In this document: positions 42,342 through 51,783 of the stretch, piece after piece
How the letters are laid out: each line of letters opens with the position of its first letter
Numbering within the stretch: the stretch's first letter is position 1
DNA from: Thauera terpenica 58Eu
GTDB lineage: Bacteria > Pseudomonadota > Gammaproteobacteria > Burkholderiales > Rhodocyclaceae
Reading direction: 5' to 3'
Assembly: GCF_000443165.1 (NCBI RefSeq)
Contig: NZ_ATJV01000046.1
Location: 16,071-80,070 of the forward strand
Length of the DNA: 64,000 nucleotides
The notes under the pieces: generated by a model
What the model was told of the DNA's origin: nothing
The model's database searches: none
What the model saw: only the letters and a program-made list of their open reading frames with translations
Position numbers and translations under genes: made by a program

Positions 42342-43307
42342 ATGAGCATTTCACGCCATCAGGCCGTCGGCGCCTATCAGCGCTGGGAGCCCGACAACTT
42401 TGACGATGAGCACGGCGGCGACGACGAAGGCAGCAGGCGTGGCCTGCGCAAGCCGAACGCGCCACCGCCCCCTGCCCCGCCCAGCGCCGCGCCAGGCTTG
42501 CAGGATGCAGCCGACGCGCGTGCCGAGGGCTCAGCGCACGCCTCGGCACGCGCACCATCGCTGGCAGAGGATGCGGCGTCGCCCGCCACCGCCGATGATG
42601 ATGACCATGCCTTCGATGGCGCGCTGCCCGCCGACTTCAAGCTGCCCACCGCTGCAGACATCGAGCGCATGCACGAGGACATCCGTGCGGCAGCCATGGA
42701 AGAAGGTCGCCAGGAAGGCCGGGCCGAGGGCCACGCCGCAGGCCGTCAGCAGGGTTATGCCGAAGGCAAGGCGCAGGCCGAAGCCGAAGCTACCCGCCTG
42801 GCTGGGCTGGCCGAACAGCTCGAACAGTCGCTGACCGGCATCGACCATGAGGTGGCCGAGGAGCTGATGGCACTGGCCATCGAGCTGGCGCGGCAGATGG
42901 TGCGCGAGACCCTGGCACAGCACCCGGAGTCCATCCTCGACACCGTTCGCCTGGCCTTGCAGCAACTGCCACAAGGCCATGCCCACATTCACCTTCACCC
43001 CGACGACCTCGCGCTGGTGCGCAAGCACTCAGGCGAGCAGCTGTCGCACAGCGGTCACCGCCTGCAGGAAGACGTAAACCTGGTGCGCGGCGACTGTCGC
43101 GTCGACGCCGGCGGCGCCCAGGTCGATGCCACGCTGGAGACGCGCTGGCGGCGGGTGCTGGAGTCGCTGGGCCGCGAACACGCCCGCTTCACGGTGAGCG
43201 ATGAGCCGGCGCAGGCCGAGGGGGATGACCCTGGGGACGACGCTGGAGACGAGTTCGGCAACGAGCTTGTGGACGAAGCCGGGGACGCGGACGAGGAGCG
43301 CGCATGA
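42342..43307 (+). CDS. fliH: Flagellar assembly protein FliH
   Basis: The 321-aa protein is the ATPase regulator of the flagellar export gate. It has a Pro/Ala-rich N-terminal half, a glycine-repeat coiled coil ([28 protein letters not shown], about residues 115-145) with the GxxxG pattern typical of FliH, and the C-terminal FliI-binding domain. An acidic tail ([26 protein letters not shown]) of about 35 residues is longer than usual. It overlaps fliI by 4 bases. Confidence 0.92.
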   Translation: MSISRHQAVGAYQRWEPDNFDDEHGGDDEGSRRGLRKPNAPPPPAPPSAAPGLQDAADARAEGSAHASARAPSLAEDAASPATADDDDHAFDGALPADFKLPTAADIERMHEDIRAAAMEEGRQEGRAEGHAAGRQQGYAEGKAQAEAEATRLAGLAEQLEQSLTGIDHEVAEELMALAIELARQMVRETLAQHPESILDTVRLALQQLPQGHAHIHLHPDDLALVRKHSGEQLSHSGHRLQEDVNLVRGDCRVDAGGAQVDATLETRWRRVLESLGREHARFTVSDEPAQAEGDDPGDDAGDEFGNELVDEAGDADEERA

Positions 43308-44707
43308 CGCAGCAGGGCGAACTGTGGCGCAGCTTTCTCGCCGATGGCAAGCGCCTGGCCGAGAGCGCCAGTCCGTTCGAAGTCTCCGGGCGGCTCACGC
43401 GCATCAACGGCCTGGTGATGGAAGCATCAGGCCTGAAGCTGCCGCTGGGCTCGGGCTGCCGCGTGCTGGTGCCGGGCGGCGGCGCGGTGGAGGCCGAGGT
43501 GGTCGGCTTCAATGGCGAAAAGATCTACATGATGCCCACCGACGACGTGTTCGGGCTGGCACCCGGCGCACAGGTACTGCCGATGGACGTGGGCGTGCCG
43601 CGCCTGGTGCCGGGCAAACGCATCGGCCCGCGACGCCGGGCAGCCGACCGCGCCAAGCACCTGCCGGTGGGTGACGGGCTGCTGGGGCGCGTGATCGACG
43701 GCGCCGGCCGCCCGCTCGACAGCGCCGGCCCCTTGCACACCCAGGAAACGCGCTCACTGCAAGGGCGCGCGATCAACCCGCTGGCGCGCGCGCCGATCAC
43801 CCAGCCGCTCGATGTCGGCATCCGCGCCATCAATGCCTTGCTCACCGTTGGCCGCGGCCAGCGCCTGGGCCTGTTTGCCGGCTCGGGCGTGGGCAAGTCG
43901 GTGCTCATCGGCATGATGGCGCGCTATACCGAGGCCGACGTCATCGTCGTTGGCCTGATCGGTGAGCGTGGCCGCGAGGTCAAGGAGTTCATCGACCAGA
44001 GCCTGGGGCCGGAAGGCCTGGCGCGCTCGGTGGTGGTCGCTGCCCCGGCCGACAGCAGCCCGCTCATGCGCATGCAGGGCGCGACCTACGCCACCACCAT
44101 CGCCGAGTACTTTCGTGACCAGGGCAAGCAGGTGTTGCTGATCATGGACTCGCTCACGCGCTATGCCATGGCGCAGCGCGAGATCGCGCTGGCGATCGGC
44201 GAGCCGCCGGTGACACGCGGCTACCCCCCCAGCGTGTTCGCGCGCCTGCCGGCGCTGGTCGAGCGTGCCGGCAACGGCCCCGAGGGCGGGGGCTCGATCA
44301 CCGCCTTCTACACCGTGCTGGCCGAGGGCGACGACCAGCAGGACCCCATTGCCGACGCGGCGCGGGCGATCCTTGACGGCCACTTCGTGTTGTCGCGCAG
44401 TCTGGCCGATCAGGGCCATTACCCCGCGATCGACATCGAACAGTCGATCTCGCGGGCGATGCACAACCTGGTGGGCGATGACCACTTCGGCGTCGTGCGC
44501 CAGTTCAAGCAGTTCTTCTCACGCTACCAGCGCTCGCGCGACCTGATCGCGGTCGGTGCCTATCAGCCCGGCGGCGACCCGGTGCTGGACACCGCAGTCA
44601 GGCTCTACCCCCGCCTCGAGAGCTTCCTGCAACAAGGCATCAACGAGCGCGAGCCCTATGAGGGCGCCCTGCAAAAACTCGCCCAGGTATTCTCCGCCGC
44701 AACGTGA
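43304..44707 (+). CDS. fliI: Flagellum-specific ATP synthase FliI
   Basis: This 467-aa F1-beta-like ATPase unfolds export substrates. Walker A is [11 protein letters not shown] (about residues 190-200), Walker B is [18 protein letters not shown] (about 275-292), and [20 protein letters not shown] follows. The ATG overlaps the fliH stop (ATGA). Confidence 0.96.
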   Translation: MTQQGELWRSFLADGKRLAESASPFEVSGRLTRINGLVMEASGLKLPLGSGCRVLVPGGGAVEAEVVGFNGEKIYMMPTDDVFGLAPGAQVLPMDVGVPRLVPGKRIGPRRRAADRAKHLPVGDGLLGRVIDGAGRPLDSAGPLHTQETRSLQGRAINPLARAPITQPLDVGIRAINALLTVGRGQRLGLFAGSGVGKSVLIGMMARYTEADVIVVGLIGERGREVKEFIDQSLGPEGLARSVVVAAPADSSPLMRMQGATYATTIAEYFRDQGKQVLLIMDSLTRYAMAQREIALAIGEPPVTRGYPPSVFARLPALVERAGNGPEGGGSITAFYTVLAEGDDQQDPIADAARAILDGHFVLSRSLADQGHYPAIDIEQSISRAMHNLVGDDHFGVVRQFKQFFSRYQRSRDLIAVGAYQPGGDPVLDTAVRLYPRLESFLQQGINEREPYEGALQKLAQVFSAAT

Positions 44708-44808
44708 CAGGCTGCGCTCTGCCATGACAGATGCGCTGCCACAGCCTGAGCCGAGCGGCTAAGATGAACACGATCAGGCGCCATGCCGAACAACGACACT
44801 ACCCGCCC

Positions 44809-45264
44809 ATGACTGCTCGCTTTCATCTCCAGCCGCTTCTCGATCTCGCCCAGACCCGCACCGACGACGCTGCCCGCCGCCTGGGTGAGCTCGTCGCGGC
44901 CGAGCGCGATGTGGAGCAGAAGCTGCAGATGCTCGAAGACTATCGACACGAATACAACGAACGCTTCGTGCAGGCCGCGCGCGACGGTCTGAGCCCCGAC
45001 GCCTGGCGCAACTACAGCGCCTTCATTGGCCGCCTTGATGACGCCATCGCCGCCCAGCGCAAGGTCGTCGAACAGTCCCGCCATCAGACCTCGCAGGGTC
45101 AGCAAGGCTGGCTGCAGCAGCGCAACAAGCTCAAGGCCTTCGATACCCTGGCGCAACGCCACCAGGCCGGGATTGCAAGGACCGAAGCGCGCCAGGAACA
45201 GAAGATGACCGACGAACATGCTGCCCGCCGTGGCTTGAACGACAACGATCAACACGACGAGTGA
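44809..45264 (+). CDS. fliJ: Flagellar export protein FliJ
   Basis: This 151-aa protein is almost entirely coiled coil, as in FliJ, which acts as a stalk in the FliI hexamer and escorts chaperones. It starts TARFHLQPLLDLAQTRTDDAARRLGE, the family start. The ATG at 44809 was preferred to upstream ATGs (44731, 44764) because homologues begin there. It ends the fliF-J group; fliK has its own promoter. Confidence 0.9.
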   Translation: MTARFHLQPLLDLAQTRTDDAARRLGELVAAERDVEQKLQMLEDYRHEYNERFVQAARDGLSPDAWRNYSAFIGRLDDAIAAQRKVVEQSRHQTSQGQQGWLQQRNKLKAFDTLAQRHQAGIARTEARQEQKMTDEHAARRGLNDNDQHDE

Positions 45265-45310
45265 TGCAGTTCGGGTATTTCACCGCGCAAGCAGAGTGGG
45301 CATTGATGGC

Positions 45311-45326
45311 TGGCATGGCTTCTGCT
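45311..45326 (+). promoter_or_regulatory. Sigma-54 promoter of fliK
   Basis: TGGCATGGCTTCTGCT matches TGGCACG-N4-YTGCT with GG-N10-GC spacing. It lies 39 bp upstream of the fliK ATG, between fliJ and fliK, so fliK to fliR can be expressed independently of fliF-J. Confidence 0.8.
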
Positions 45327-45364
45327 TTAAGAAGTTCATCGCACCGCCCAACAGGCTCGCCAAC

Positions 45365-46663
45365 ATGAACTCCAACGTCTCTCCGGTCAGTTTCGCGCAC
45401 GATTTCCAGCGCCACAACAAACTGAACCCCTCCGCGCGGCTGGGTATCGATGTGCTTGCCGGCATCGGCGCCCCAGGCACGAGCTCATCCTCATTCTCGA
45501 GCAGCTTGCAGCAGCAACTGCGCCCGGAGCCCCAGCCCCAAGCCCAAGCGCCCTCCGCGCCCGTGCGTCAGACCGAGCCGGCAGTCGATCGCCCACCGTC
45601 GCCCGGCGAACAGGCCGCTACAGCCCAAGCTGAAAAGCCTCGCGCGTCCGACGACACAGGCGGCACGGTGCAGCCGCAGTCCTCATCGAGCACAAACGAC
45701 GCCCAGCCCGCCCAGCCGCCCGGTTCCCCGGCAGACGCGAACGCCAAGGACGGACAAGGCGCTGAAGTCAGGGATGCCGAGTCGTCAGTGGCACGGCCGG
45801 GCAAAAAGGCCGAGGCGGCTGATTCCAATTTGGTCTCGACAGACTTGCCGGCACTGATTGCCGCACTATTGCCGGGACTGCAGGCCGCAAATGCGGCAAA
45901 ACCTGCCGCAGACAGCGGGCACGCCGATGTCCTGGCAGGTGACAGCAGGAAAAAATCCCTGCAGAATTCCGGCCTCCTGCCGACCTTGCTGGCTGATGGG
46001 CGCAAAGGCTCGCAAGCCGGGGGACGGCAGGCTGGAGCGGGTTTTGCCGCTGTGCTGGCTGGTAACGTGATGCCTGGCTCAAGCGCCAACCTCGCTGCCG
46101 GCACCCTACTGTCCGAAGGCAAGGCGCTTGCCGCCGCGCAAGCGGGCGACGCGGACGGCTTGCACACACTGACGAACCTTGGCCTGCCCCATGTCGGCCA
46201 GCGTGGTGCCGGTGTTGGCCAAGGCGGCTTGCAGCTCCCGGTGGCGACTCCGGCGGGGCGTGAAGCCTGGGCGGAAGACGTCGGCAATCAGGTGCGCTGG
46301 ATGCTGGGGCGCGCGGAGAGCAAGGCCGAGCTGGTCCTGACCCCACCCAACATGGGCAAACTCGAGGTCTCCATCACCCTCAATGGCGACCAGACCACTG
46401 CGCAGTTCGTGGCCTCCTCGCAGGCAGCACGGGACGCGCTGGAGCAAGCCCTGCCCCGCCTGCGCGAGATCCTGCAGCAAGCCGGCATCAGCCTGGGGCA
46501 GACAAATGTCAGCACCTCTGGCGAACAGGGCGCAGGCAGTGAGGGCAGCAGGCACGGTGCACGCAGTGGCCGGGGCACTGAGACAAGCGCAGACACGAGT
46601 GAGGGCGCAAGCCGCAGCACGTGGCTGCGACAACATGACGGGATGGTCGACACCTTCGCCTGA
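45365..46663 (+). CDS. fliK: Flagellar hook-length control protein FliK
   Basis: This 432-aa protein has a long disordered Ser/Pro/Ala/Gln-rich N-terminal part (about 1-270) that works as the ruler and the conserved Flg_hook C-terminal domain (about 315-410): ELVLTPPNMGKLEVSITLNG, AREALEQALPRLREIL-like and AGISLGQTNVS. It switches the export gate from hook to filament substrates. The ATG at 45365 (MNSNVSPVSF) follows the sigma-54 site. It contains palindrome CGGCA-N5-TGCCG at 45894. Confidence 0.93.
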   Translation: MNSNVSPVSFAHDFQRHNKLNPSARLGIDVLAGIGAPGTSSSSFSSSLQQQLRPEPQPQAQAPSAPVRQTEPAVDRPPSPGEQAATAQAEKPRASDDTGGTVQPQSSSSTNDAQPAQPPGSPADANAKDGQGAEVRDAESSVARPGKKAEAADSNLVSTDLPALIAALLPGLQAANAAKPAADSGHADVLAGDSRKKSLQNSGLLPTLLADGRKGSQAGGRQAGAGFAAVLAGNVMPGSSANLAAGTLLSEGKALAAAQAGDADGLHTLTNLGLPHVGQRGAGVGQGGLQLPVATPAGREAWAEDVGNQVRWMLGRAESKAELVLTPPNMGKLEVSITLNGDQTTAQFVASSQAARDALEQALPRLREILQQAGISLGQTNVSTSGEQGAGSEGSRHGARSGRGTETSADTSEGASRSTWLRQHDGMVDTFA

Positions 46664-46756
46664 AGTCATTGAATTGGGGCCACTCTGGCCCACTGTTCGG
46701 TGCTTGGAGGTGTGCGGCCACCCGGGATAATCCAACCCAGGAATCAGGAGAGTCGC

Positions 46757-47332
46757 ATGGCCAAAGCGCCACCCAAGCCCGAAGCAAGCGAAGACGGCGC
46801 GGCACCGAAGAAAAAAGGCAAGCTGATGATGATCATCGTCATCGTGCTGCTCGTGGTGCTGATCATCGTCGCCGGCATCGGTGCGCTGTTGTTGCTGAAG
46901 AAGGACAAGGGTCATGACGAGGCCGCGGCTGCCGATGGCGCCGTCGCCGCAGCAGCCGCACCACCAGCGGTCGTCGTCGACCTGTCCAAGCCCCCCACTT
47001 TCGTGCCGCTGGACCCGTTTACGGTGAACCTGAGGGGCGACGAGGGCGACCACTATCTGCAGGTCGCGGTGGTGTTGCGGGTCAGCGACGCGAAGATTGG
47101 CGAGGGCTTGAAGGGCTTCATGCCCGAGATCCGCCATCGCATCAATCTCATGCTGTCGAGCAAACTGCCTTCCGAACTGTCGACCTCGGAGGGGCGTGAG
47201 ATCCTCGCCGCCACCATTGTCGATGAGACCAATGCGGCGCTGGGCTTCCCGGTACAGGTCGACCCCAGGGGACGCACGACCTCGACCGGCCCGGTCCAGG
47301 CCGCCCTGTTCAACTCCTTCATCGTTCAGTAG
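46757..47332 (+). CDS. fliL: Flagellar basal body-associated protein FliL
   Basis: This 191-aa protein has one membrane helix (about residues 22-45, MMIIVIVLLVVLIIVAGIGA) and a periplasmic stomatin-like domain (about 78-190) with FTVNLRGDEGDHYLQVAVVLRV. It surrounds the stator and modulates motor output. The ATG at 46757 follows CAGGAGAG. Confidence 0.94.
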   Translation: MAKAPPKPEASEDGAAPKKKGKLMMIIVIVLLVVLIIVAGIGALLLLKKDKGHDEAAAADGAVAAAAAPPAVVVDLSKPPTFVPLDPFTVNLRGDEGDHYLQVAVVLRVSDAKIGEGLKGFMPEIRHRINLMLSSKLPSELSTSEGREILAATIVDETNAALGFPVQVDPRGRTTSTGPVQAALFNSFIVQ

Positions 47333-47341
47333 CAGGCCGCC

Positions 47342-48355
47342 ATGTCTTCGGACTTTCTCTCCCAGGAAGAAGTGGACGCCCTGCTCAGGGGCGTGAGCGG
47401 AGAGTCCGACGAACCCGCGGCGGCGGAAGTGTCGACCGAAGGGGTGCGCCCCTACAACCTGGCCACTCAGGAGCGCATCGTGCGTGGGCGCATGCCCACC
47501 ATGGAGCTCATCAACGAGCGCTTTGCGCGTTATTTCCGCATCGGCCTGTTCAATTACATGCACCGCAACGCCGAGGTCTCGGTGGGGCCGATCAAGGTGC
47601 AGAAGTACGCCGAGTTCGTGCGCAACCTGGTGGTGCCGACCAACCTCAACCTGATCACCGCGAAACCGATGCGCGGCACTGGCCTGGTGGTGTTCGAGCC
47701 CAACCTGGTCTTTCTCGTGGTCGACAACATGTTCGGTGGCGATGGCCGCTTTCACACCCGGGTTGAAGGTCGCGACTTCACCCCGACCGAGCAGCGCATC
47801 ATCCAGAACCTGCTCGATGTGGTGTTCACCGAATACAGCAAGGCCTGGGCGCCGGTGTTCAAGCTTGACTTCAACTACCTCCGCTCCGAGATGAATTCGC
47901 AGTTCGCCAACATCGCGACCCCTTCCGAAATTGTCATTGCCACCAGCTTTGCGCTGGAGCTGGGCGGGGCGCAGGCGGAGATGCACATCTGCTTTCCCTA
48001 CTCGATGCTCGAGCCCATCCGCGAGCTGCTGTATTCGACGATGCAGAGCGACCACCTGACCTCGGATCGGCGCTGGATCAAGCTGCTCTCGCGCCAGCTG
48101 CAGACCGCGGAAGTCGATCTGCACTGCACACTGGGCACTGCGCGCGTCACCCTGCGCGACATCGTGGACATGCGCGTCGGTGATGTCATTCCACTGAACG
48201 TCCCCGAACTGCTGCAGGCCGAGGTCGACGGCGTGCCCGTGCTGGAATGCCGGCAGGGAACGAAGAACGGCAACTACGCGATTCGGGTGGAGCGCTTCCT
48301 CGCCAGCGGCGAAGAAGCCGACAACCCCAAGCTTCAAGGAGGCCACAATGGCTGA
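47342..48355 (+). CDS. fliM: Flagellar motor switch protein FliM
   Basis: This 337-aa C-ring protein starts with the EIDALL-like CheY-binding motif (DFLSQEEVDALLRGV), followed by the CheC-like middle domain (about 45-225) with LATQERIVRGRMPTMELINERFARYFR and the C-terminal SpoA domain. It overlaps fliN by 8 bases. Confidence 0.96.
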   Translation: MSSDFLSQEEVDALLRGVSGESDEPAAAEVSTEGVRPYNLATQERIVRGRMPTMELINERFARYFRIGLFNYMHRNAEVSVGPIKVQKYAEFVRNLVVPTNLNLITAKPMRGTGLVVFEPNLVFLVVDNMFGGDGRFHTRVEGRDFTPTEQRIIQNLLDVVFTEYSKAWAPVFKLDFNYLRSEMNSQFANIATPSEIVIATSFALELGGAQAEMHICFPYSMLEPIRELLYSTMQSDHLTSDRRWIKLLSRQLQTAEVDLHCTLGTARVTLRDIVDMRVGDVIPLNVPELLQAEVDGVPVLECRQGTKNGNYAIRVERFLASGEEADNPKLQGGHNG

Positions 48356-48821
48356 CGAAGACCAGATCTCTGACGACGATTGGGCCGCAGCGATGCAGGA
48401 GCAGGCGGTCAGCGAAGCGAGCGCGAGCGGCGACAGCGAGGCCGATCGGGTGGCAGCCGAACTTGCGGCCGCGGCGATGGGCGACTCGCCCTATCAGGCC
48501 CGCCCTGCGAGCGAGCTGTTCGAGGACTTCGGCGGCACAGGCGGCAAGCCCGGCTCGCTCAATGACTTCGACATGATCCTCGACATCCCGGTACAGATCA
48601 CCGTGGAGCTGGGGCGCACCAAGCTGTCCATCCGCAACCTGCTGCAGCTCGCCCATGGCTCGGTGGTCGAGCTCGACGGCCTGGCCGGCGAACCCATGGA
48701 CGTGCTGGTCAATGGCACCCTGATCGCGCAAGGCGAGGTGGTGGTGGTGAATGACAAGTTCGGCATCCGTCTCACCGACATCATCAGCCCGACCGAGCGC
48801 ATGCGCAAGATACGCAACTGA
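48348..48821 (+). CDS. fliN: Flagellar motor switch protein FliN
   Basis: This 157-aa protein has the SpoA domain at its C-terminus (about 77-155): DMILDIPVQITVELGRTKLSIRNLLQLAHGSVVELDG and LTDIISPTERMRKI. The acidic N-terminal extension (about 70 residues) is as in other beta/gammaproteobacteria. Its ATG overlaps the end of fliM. Confidence 0.96.
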   Translation: MADEDQISDDDWAAAMQEQAVSEASASGDSEADRVAAELAAAAMGDSPYQARPASELFEDFGGTGGKPGSLNDFDMILDIPVQITVELGRTKLSIRNLLQLAHGSVVELDGLAGEPMDVLVNGTLIAQGEVVVVNDKFGIRLTDIISPTERMRKIRN

Positions 48822-48883
48822 GTCCGCAACTGCGTCTTCAACTGAACCCACAGCCGAGCCCACAACCGAGCATCCGACACCCC

Positions 48884-49366
48884 GTGCCCCCCCTGCGCTC
48901 CCTGCTGCTGCTGCCCTTGTTCGCCATCGGCCGCACGTTTGCCCAAGCCCCTGTTTCGACTCCGACCCCGGCCCCGGCTGCAGTGGGTGAAGTCATGGCT
49001 GCGCCCGACTTCGCGGGCAGCCTGGTGCAGATGCTGTTCGGGCTCGCGCTCGTCATTGCACTGCTGTTTGGCTGCTTGTGGATCATTCGTCGCCTAAGCG
49101 CGCGGCGCGGCGGCGCGGCGGCCATCCAGGTGCTGGGCGCAGCCGCGGTCGGGCCGCGCGAGCGCGTGGTGCTGGTACAGCTGGGCGAACAGGTGCTGGT
49201 GCTGGGCGTAGCGCCGGGCAGCGTCACCAAGCTGCATGAGATGAAAGGCGACGAATTGCCACTCACCACCCTGGGCACGAGCAGCACGAGCGGCGCGGGC
49301 AGCCCGTCCATGCCGAATTTTTCGAACTGGCTCAAGCACGCGCTGGAGCGCCGCAATGCGCGCTGA
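48884..49366 (+). CDS. fliO: Flagellar biosynthetic protein FliO
   Basis: This 160-aa protein has an N-terminal signal-like segment (about residues 5-20), one membrane helix (about 47-68, [22 protein letters not shown]) and the FliO domain with [32 protein letters not shown] (about 82-113). FliO helps assemble the FliP pore. The start is GTG at 48884 and lacks a visible Shine-Dalgarno site. The 62-bp gap after fliN contains short AACTG/CCCACAGCCGAGC repeats. It overlaps fliP by 11 bases. Confidence 0.9.
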   Translation: MPPLRSLLLLPLFAIGRTFAQAPVSTPTPAPAAVGEVMAAPDFAGSLVQMLFGLALVIALLFGCLWIIRRLSARRGGAAAIQVLGAAAVGPRERVVLVQLGEQVLVLGVAPGSVTKLHEMKGDELPLTTLGTSSTSGAGSPSMPNFSNWLKHALERRNAR

Positions 49367-50159
49367 GCGCTTCGCCCCCGCCCTGCATGCGCGCATTCGC
49401 CTGGCGCTGGCGGCGGCGCTGCGCCCTGGCGCATGGCTTGCCATTTTCGCCGTGCTGGGCATGCCGCTGCTGGCCCATGCCCAGGTGCTGCCCGCGCTCA
49501 CCACCACCACCGATGCGGCCGGCGCCACCACCTACAGCCTGACCATCCAGACCTTGCTGCTGATGACGCTGCTGAGCTTCATCCCGGCAATGGTGCTGAT
49601 GATGACCAGCTTCACCCGCACCATCATCGTGTTTTCGCTGCTGCGGCAGGCCATGGGCACACAGACCGCGCCCCCCAACCAGGTCCTGCTCGGGCTGGCG
49701 CTCTTCCTCACCTTCTTCATCATGGCACCGGTGGCCGAGCGCGTGTACACCGACGCCTACCTGCCGCTGTCCACCGGCCAGATCCAGTTCGATGAAGCCC
49801 TGGAGCGCGCCTCGGTGCCGGTCAAGACCTTCATGCTCGCCCAGGTGCGCCAGCCCGACCTGGAGCTGTTCGCCGGCCTGGCCAAGGTGCCGCCGGTGGA
49901 GAAAGCCGCCGACCTGCCCATGCGGGTGGTGATCCCGGCCTTTGTCACCTCCGAGCTCAAGACCGCCTTTCAGATCGGCTTCATCATCTTCATTCCCTTC
50001 ATCATCATCGACATGGTGGTGGCCTCGGTGCTGATGTCCATGGGCATGATGATGATGTCGCCGGTCATCGTCTCGCTGCCGTTCAAGATCATGCTGTTCG
50101 TGCTGGTCGATGGCTGGACGCTGCTCATCGGCTCGCTGGTGCAGAGCTTCGCCGTCTAG
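49356..50159 (+). CDS. fliP: Flagellar biosynthetic protein FliP
   Basis: This 267-aa protein of the export gate has a signal peptide (about residues 20-42, ending LAHAQ) and four membrane helices. Family signatures are present: [43 protein letters not shown] (about 77-120) and [26 protein letters not shown] (about 229-255). It starts inside the end of fliO. Confidence 0.96.
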   Translation: MRAERFAPALHARIRLALAAALRPGAWLAIFAVLGMPLLAHAQVLPALTTTTDAAGATTYSLTIQTLLLMTLLSFIPAMVLMMTSFTRTIIVFSLLRQAMGTQTAPPNQVLLGLALFLTFFIMAPVAERVYTDAYLPLSTGQIQFDEALERASVPVKTFMLAQVRQPDLELFAGLAKVPPVEKAADLPMRVVIPAFVTSELKTAFQIGFIIFIPFIIIDMVVASVLMSMGMMMMSPVIVSLPFKIMLFVLVDGWTLLIGSLVQSFAV

Positions 50160-50184
50160 CGCGGCGCAGCAGGAGGATTTGATC

Positions 50185-50454
50185 ATGACCCCCACCGCTG
50201 TCATCGAACTCGGCCGCCAGGCCGTCGAGGTCACCCTCATGGTGTCGGCGCCGCTGTTTATCGCCGCGCTCGCCACCGGCCTGCTCATCAGCATTTTTCA
50301 GGCTGCCACCCAGATCAACGAAATGACCCTCTCTTTCGTACCCAAGCTGGTGGCGATCTTCGTCACCCTGGTGCTGGCGGGGCCGTGGATGATCACCGTG
50401 CTCACCGACTTCATGCGCCGGCTGTTCGAGTCCATCCCGAGCATGATCGGCTGA
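50185..50454 (+). CDS. fliQ: Flagellar biosynthetic protein FliQ
   Basis: This 89-aa export-gate protein has two membrane helices (about 15-38 and 52-75) with the family run GLLISIFQAATQINEMTLSFVPK. The ATG at 50185 follows AGGAGGATTTG. Confidence 0.96.
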   Translation: MTPTAVIELGRQAVEVTLMVSAPLFIAALATGLLISIFQAATQINEMTLSFVPKLVAIFVTLVLAGPWMITVLTDFMRRLFESIPSMIG

Positions 50455-50467
50455 GGCGCGCGCGCCC

Positions 50468-51265
50468 GTGCTCAGCGTCAGCGCCACTCAACTCGACGCC
50501 TGGCTCGCGGCCCTGATGTTTCCGCTCGCGCGTCTGCTGGGCTTGTTTGCCGCAGCGCCCATCTTTTCCAATCGTGGGGTCTCGGTCAGGGTGCGGCTGG
50601 CGATCGGCATGGGAGTGGCGCTTGCGCTGCTGCCGGTGATGCCAGCGATGCCGGCCGTGCCGCCGGCCGCGGGCATTGGCCTGATGATCTTCGTGCAGCA
50701 GATCTTCATCGGTGTGGCCATCGGCTTCATGATGCGCATCGTGTTCGCCACGGTCGACCTCGCGGGCGCGCTCATCGGCATGCAGATGGGCCTGTCCTTC
50801 GCCATCTTCTTCGACCCCGATGCCGGTGGCCAGACCGCGGTGCTGTCGGACTTTCTCGCCCTGCTCACCACGCTGCTCTTCCTCGCCGTCAATGGCCATC
50901 TGCTGCTGATCGAGGTGCTGGTGCGCAGTTTTGAATGGCTGCCGATCGGCACCGACATTGTGCGTGCGCAGGGCTGGGCCTACGTCGCACGCGCGGGCGC
51001 GACCGTCTTTGCTGCCGGGCTGCTGCTCGCGCTGCCGGTGATGGGCATCTTGCTGGTGGCCAACATCAGCCTTGGCGTGCTCACCCGCGCCGCGCCCCAG
51101 CTCAACCTGTTTGCGGTCGGCTTTCCGATCACGCTCACCGCCGGTTTCATCGGTCTGTTGCTCATGCTCACCAATTTTGCCCCGGTGCTGCAAAACCTGT
51201 TCGATGGCGGCTTCGACGACATCGGGCGCATGCTCGAAATGCTGGCGCCGCTGCCGCCACGTTAG
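50468..51265 (+). CDS. fliR: Flagellar biosynthetic protein FliR
   Basis: This 265-aa export-gate protein has about six membrane helices. It starts at GTG 50468 and contains PIFSNRGVSVRVRLAI (about 31-46), QMGLSFAIFFDPDAGGQTAVLSDFL (about 107-131) and PQLNLFAVGFPIT (about 214-226). No flhB fusion is seen. It ends the fliK-R group and is convergent with the lipoprotein gene. Confidence 0.95.
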   Translation: MLSVSATQLDAWLAALMFPLARLLGLFAAAPIFSNRGVSVRVRLAIGMGVALALLPVMPAMPAVPPAAGIGLMIFVQQIFIGVAIGFMMRIVFATVDLAGALIGMQMGLSFAIFFDPDAGGQTAVLSDFLALLTTLLFLAVNGHLLLIEVLVRSFEWLPIGTDIVRAQGWAYVARAGATVFAAGLLLALPVMGILLVANISLGVLTRAAPQLNLFAVGFPITLTAGFIGLLLMLTNFAPVLQNLFDGGFDDIGRMLEMLAPLPPR

Positions 51266-51283
51266 GCAGCGCGGCTTCCCGCT

Positions 51284-51778
51284 TCAGAGCGTGGGGAAAA
51301 TGTGCGAACGCACGAGCTGGATTTCGGCATTGGCATAACGGTGCGCAAACGGCCGCGACGACTCGATGCCTTCCTCATAGTGCACGATCTCGTACGCTAC
51401 AAAGCCCCCCGCCTCCGTCAGCTCACGCGCGTTGCGCAGGAACACCTGCCGGGCTTCGCCATCACCGCCAGTAAATAGCGACTTCATGCGCAGCGCCATG
51501 CGAACGCGGTCCTTTCCCGCCTCACGGACCTCGATCCGCCACGTCGGTGCAAACGGGTCGTAGAGCGCGAACGCAACAAGACCGCCAGCGATGTATTCGA
51601 GCTTGAACAGCTTCAGGTCGCTGAGCATCATCAAGCCGCCGGCGATAGCCGCCACCGGCGCGCCGTAACCACGTGTCAGCGGCTCCGGCTGTGGGGACGT
51701 GGAGGCGCTCTCCGGAGCCGTCACGGAAGCGCAAGCGGTGACCATGAGAGCGGCAGTCAGGGCAGGCAGGATGCGCAT
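51284..51778 (-). CDS. Putative lipoprotein in the flgKL operon, function unknown
   Basis: This 164-aa protein has a lipoprotein signal with lipobox VTAC (Cys about residue 16), a Ser/Pro spacer, one hydrophobic stretch (about 38-75: APVAAIAGGLMMLSDLKLFKLEYIAGGLVAFALYDPF) and a soluble C-terminal domain (about 78-160). It starts only 5 bp after the flgL stop, so it is probably co-transcribed with flgK-flgL from the sigma-54 site at 55311. I do not recognise the family. A role in the envelope around the flagellum is a guess from operon position. Confidence 0.8.
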   Translation of the reverse strand: MRILPALTAALMVTACASVTAPESASTSPQPEPLTRGYGAPVAAIAGGLMMLSDLKLFKLEYIAGGLVAFALYDPFAPTWRIEVREAGKDRVRMALRMKSLFTGGDGEARQVFLRNARELTEAGGFVAYEIVHYEEGIESSRPFAHRYANAEIQLVRSHIFPTL

Positions 51779-51783
51779 CGCAC

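Noticed and set aside
46106..48346. 746-aa minus-strand frame across fliK to fliM
   Set aside because: It is antisense to well-recognised flagellar genes and has no domain; high-GC third-position bias explains it.
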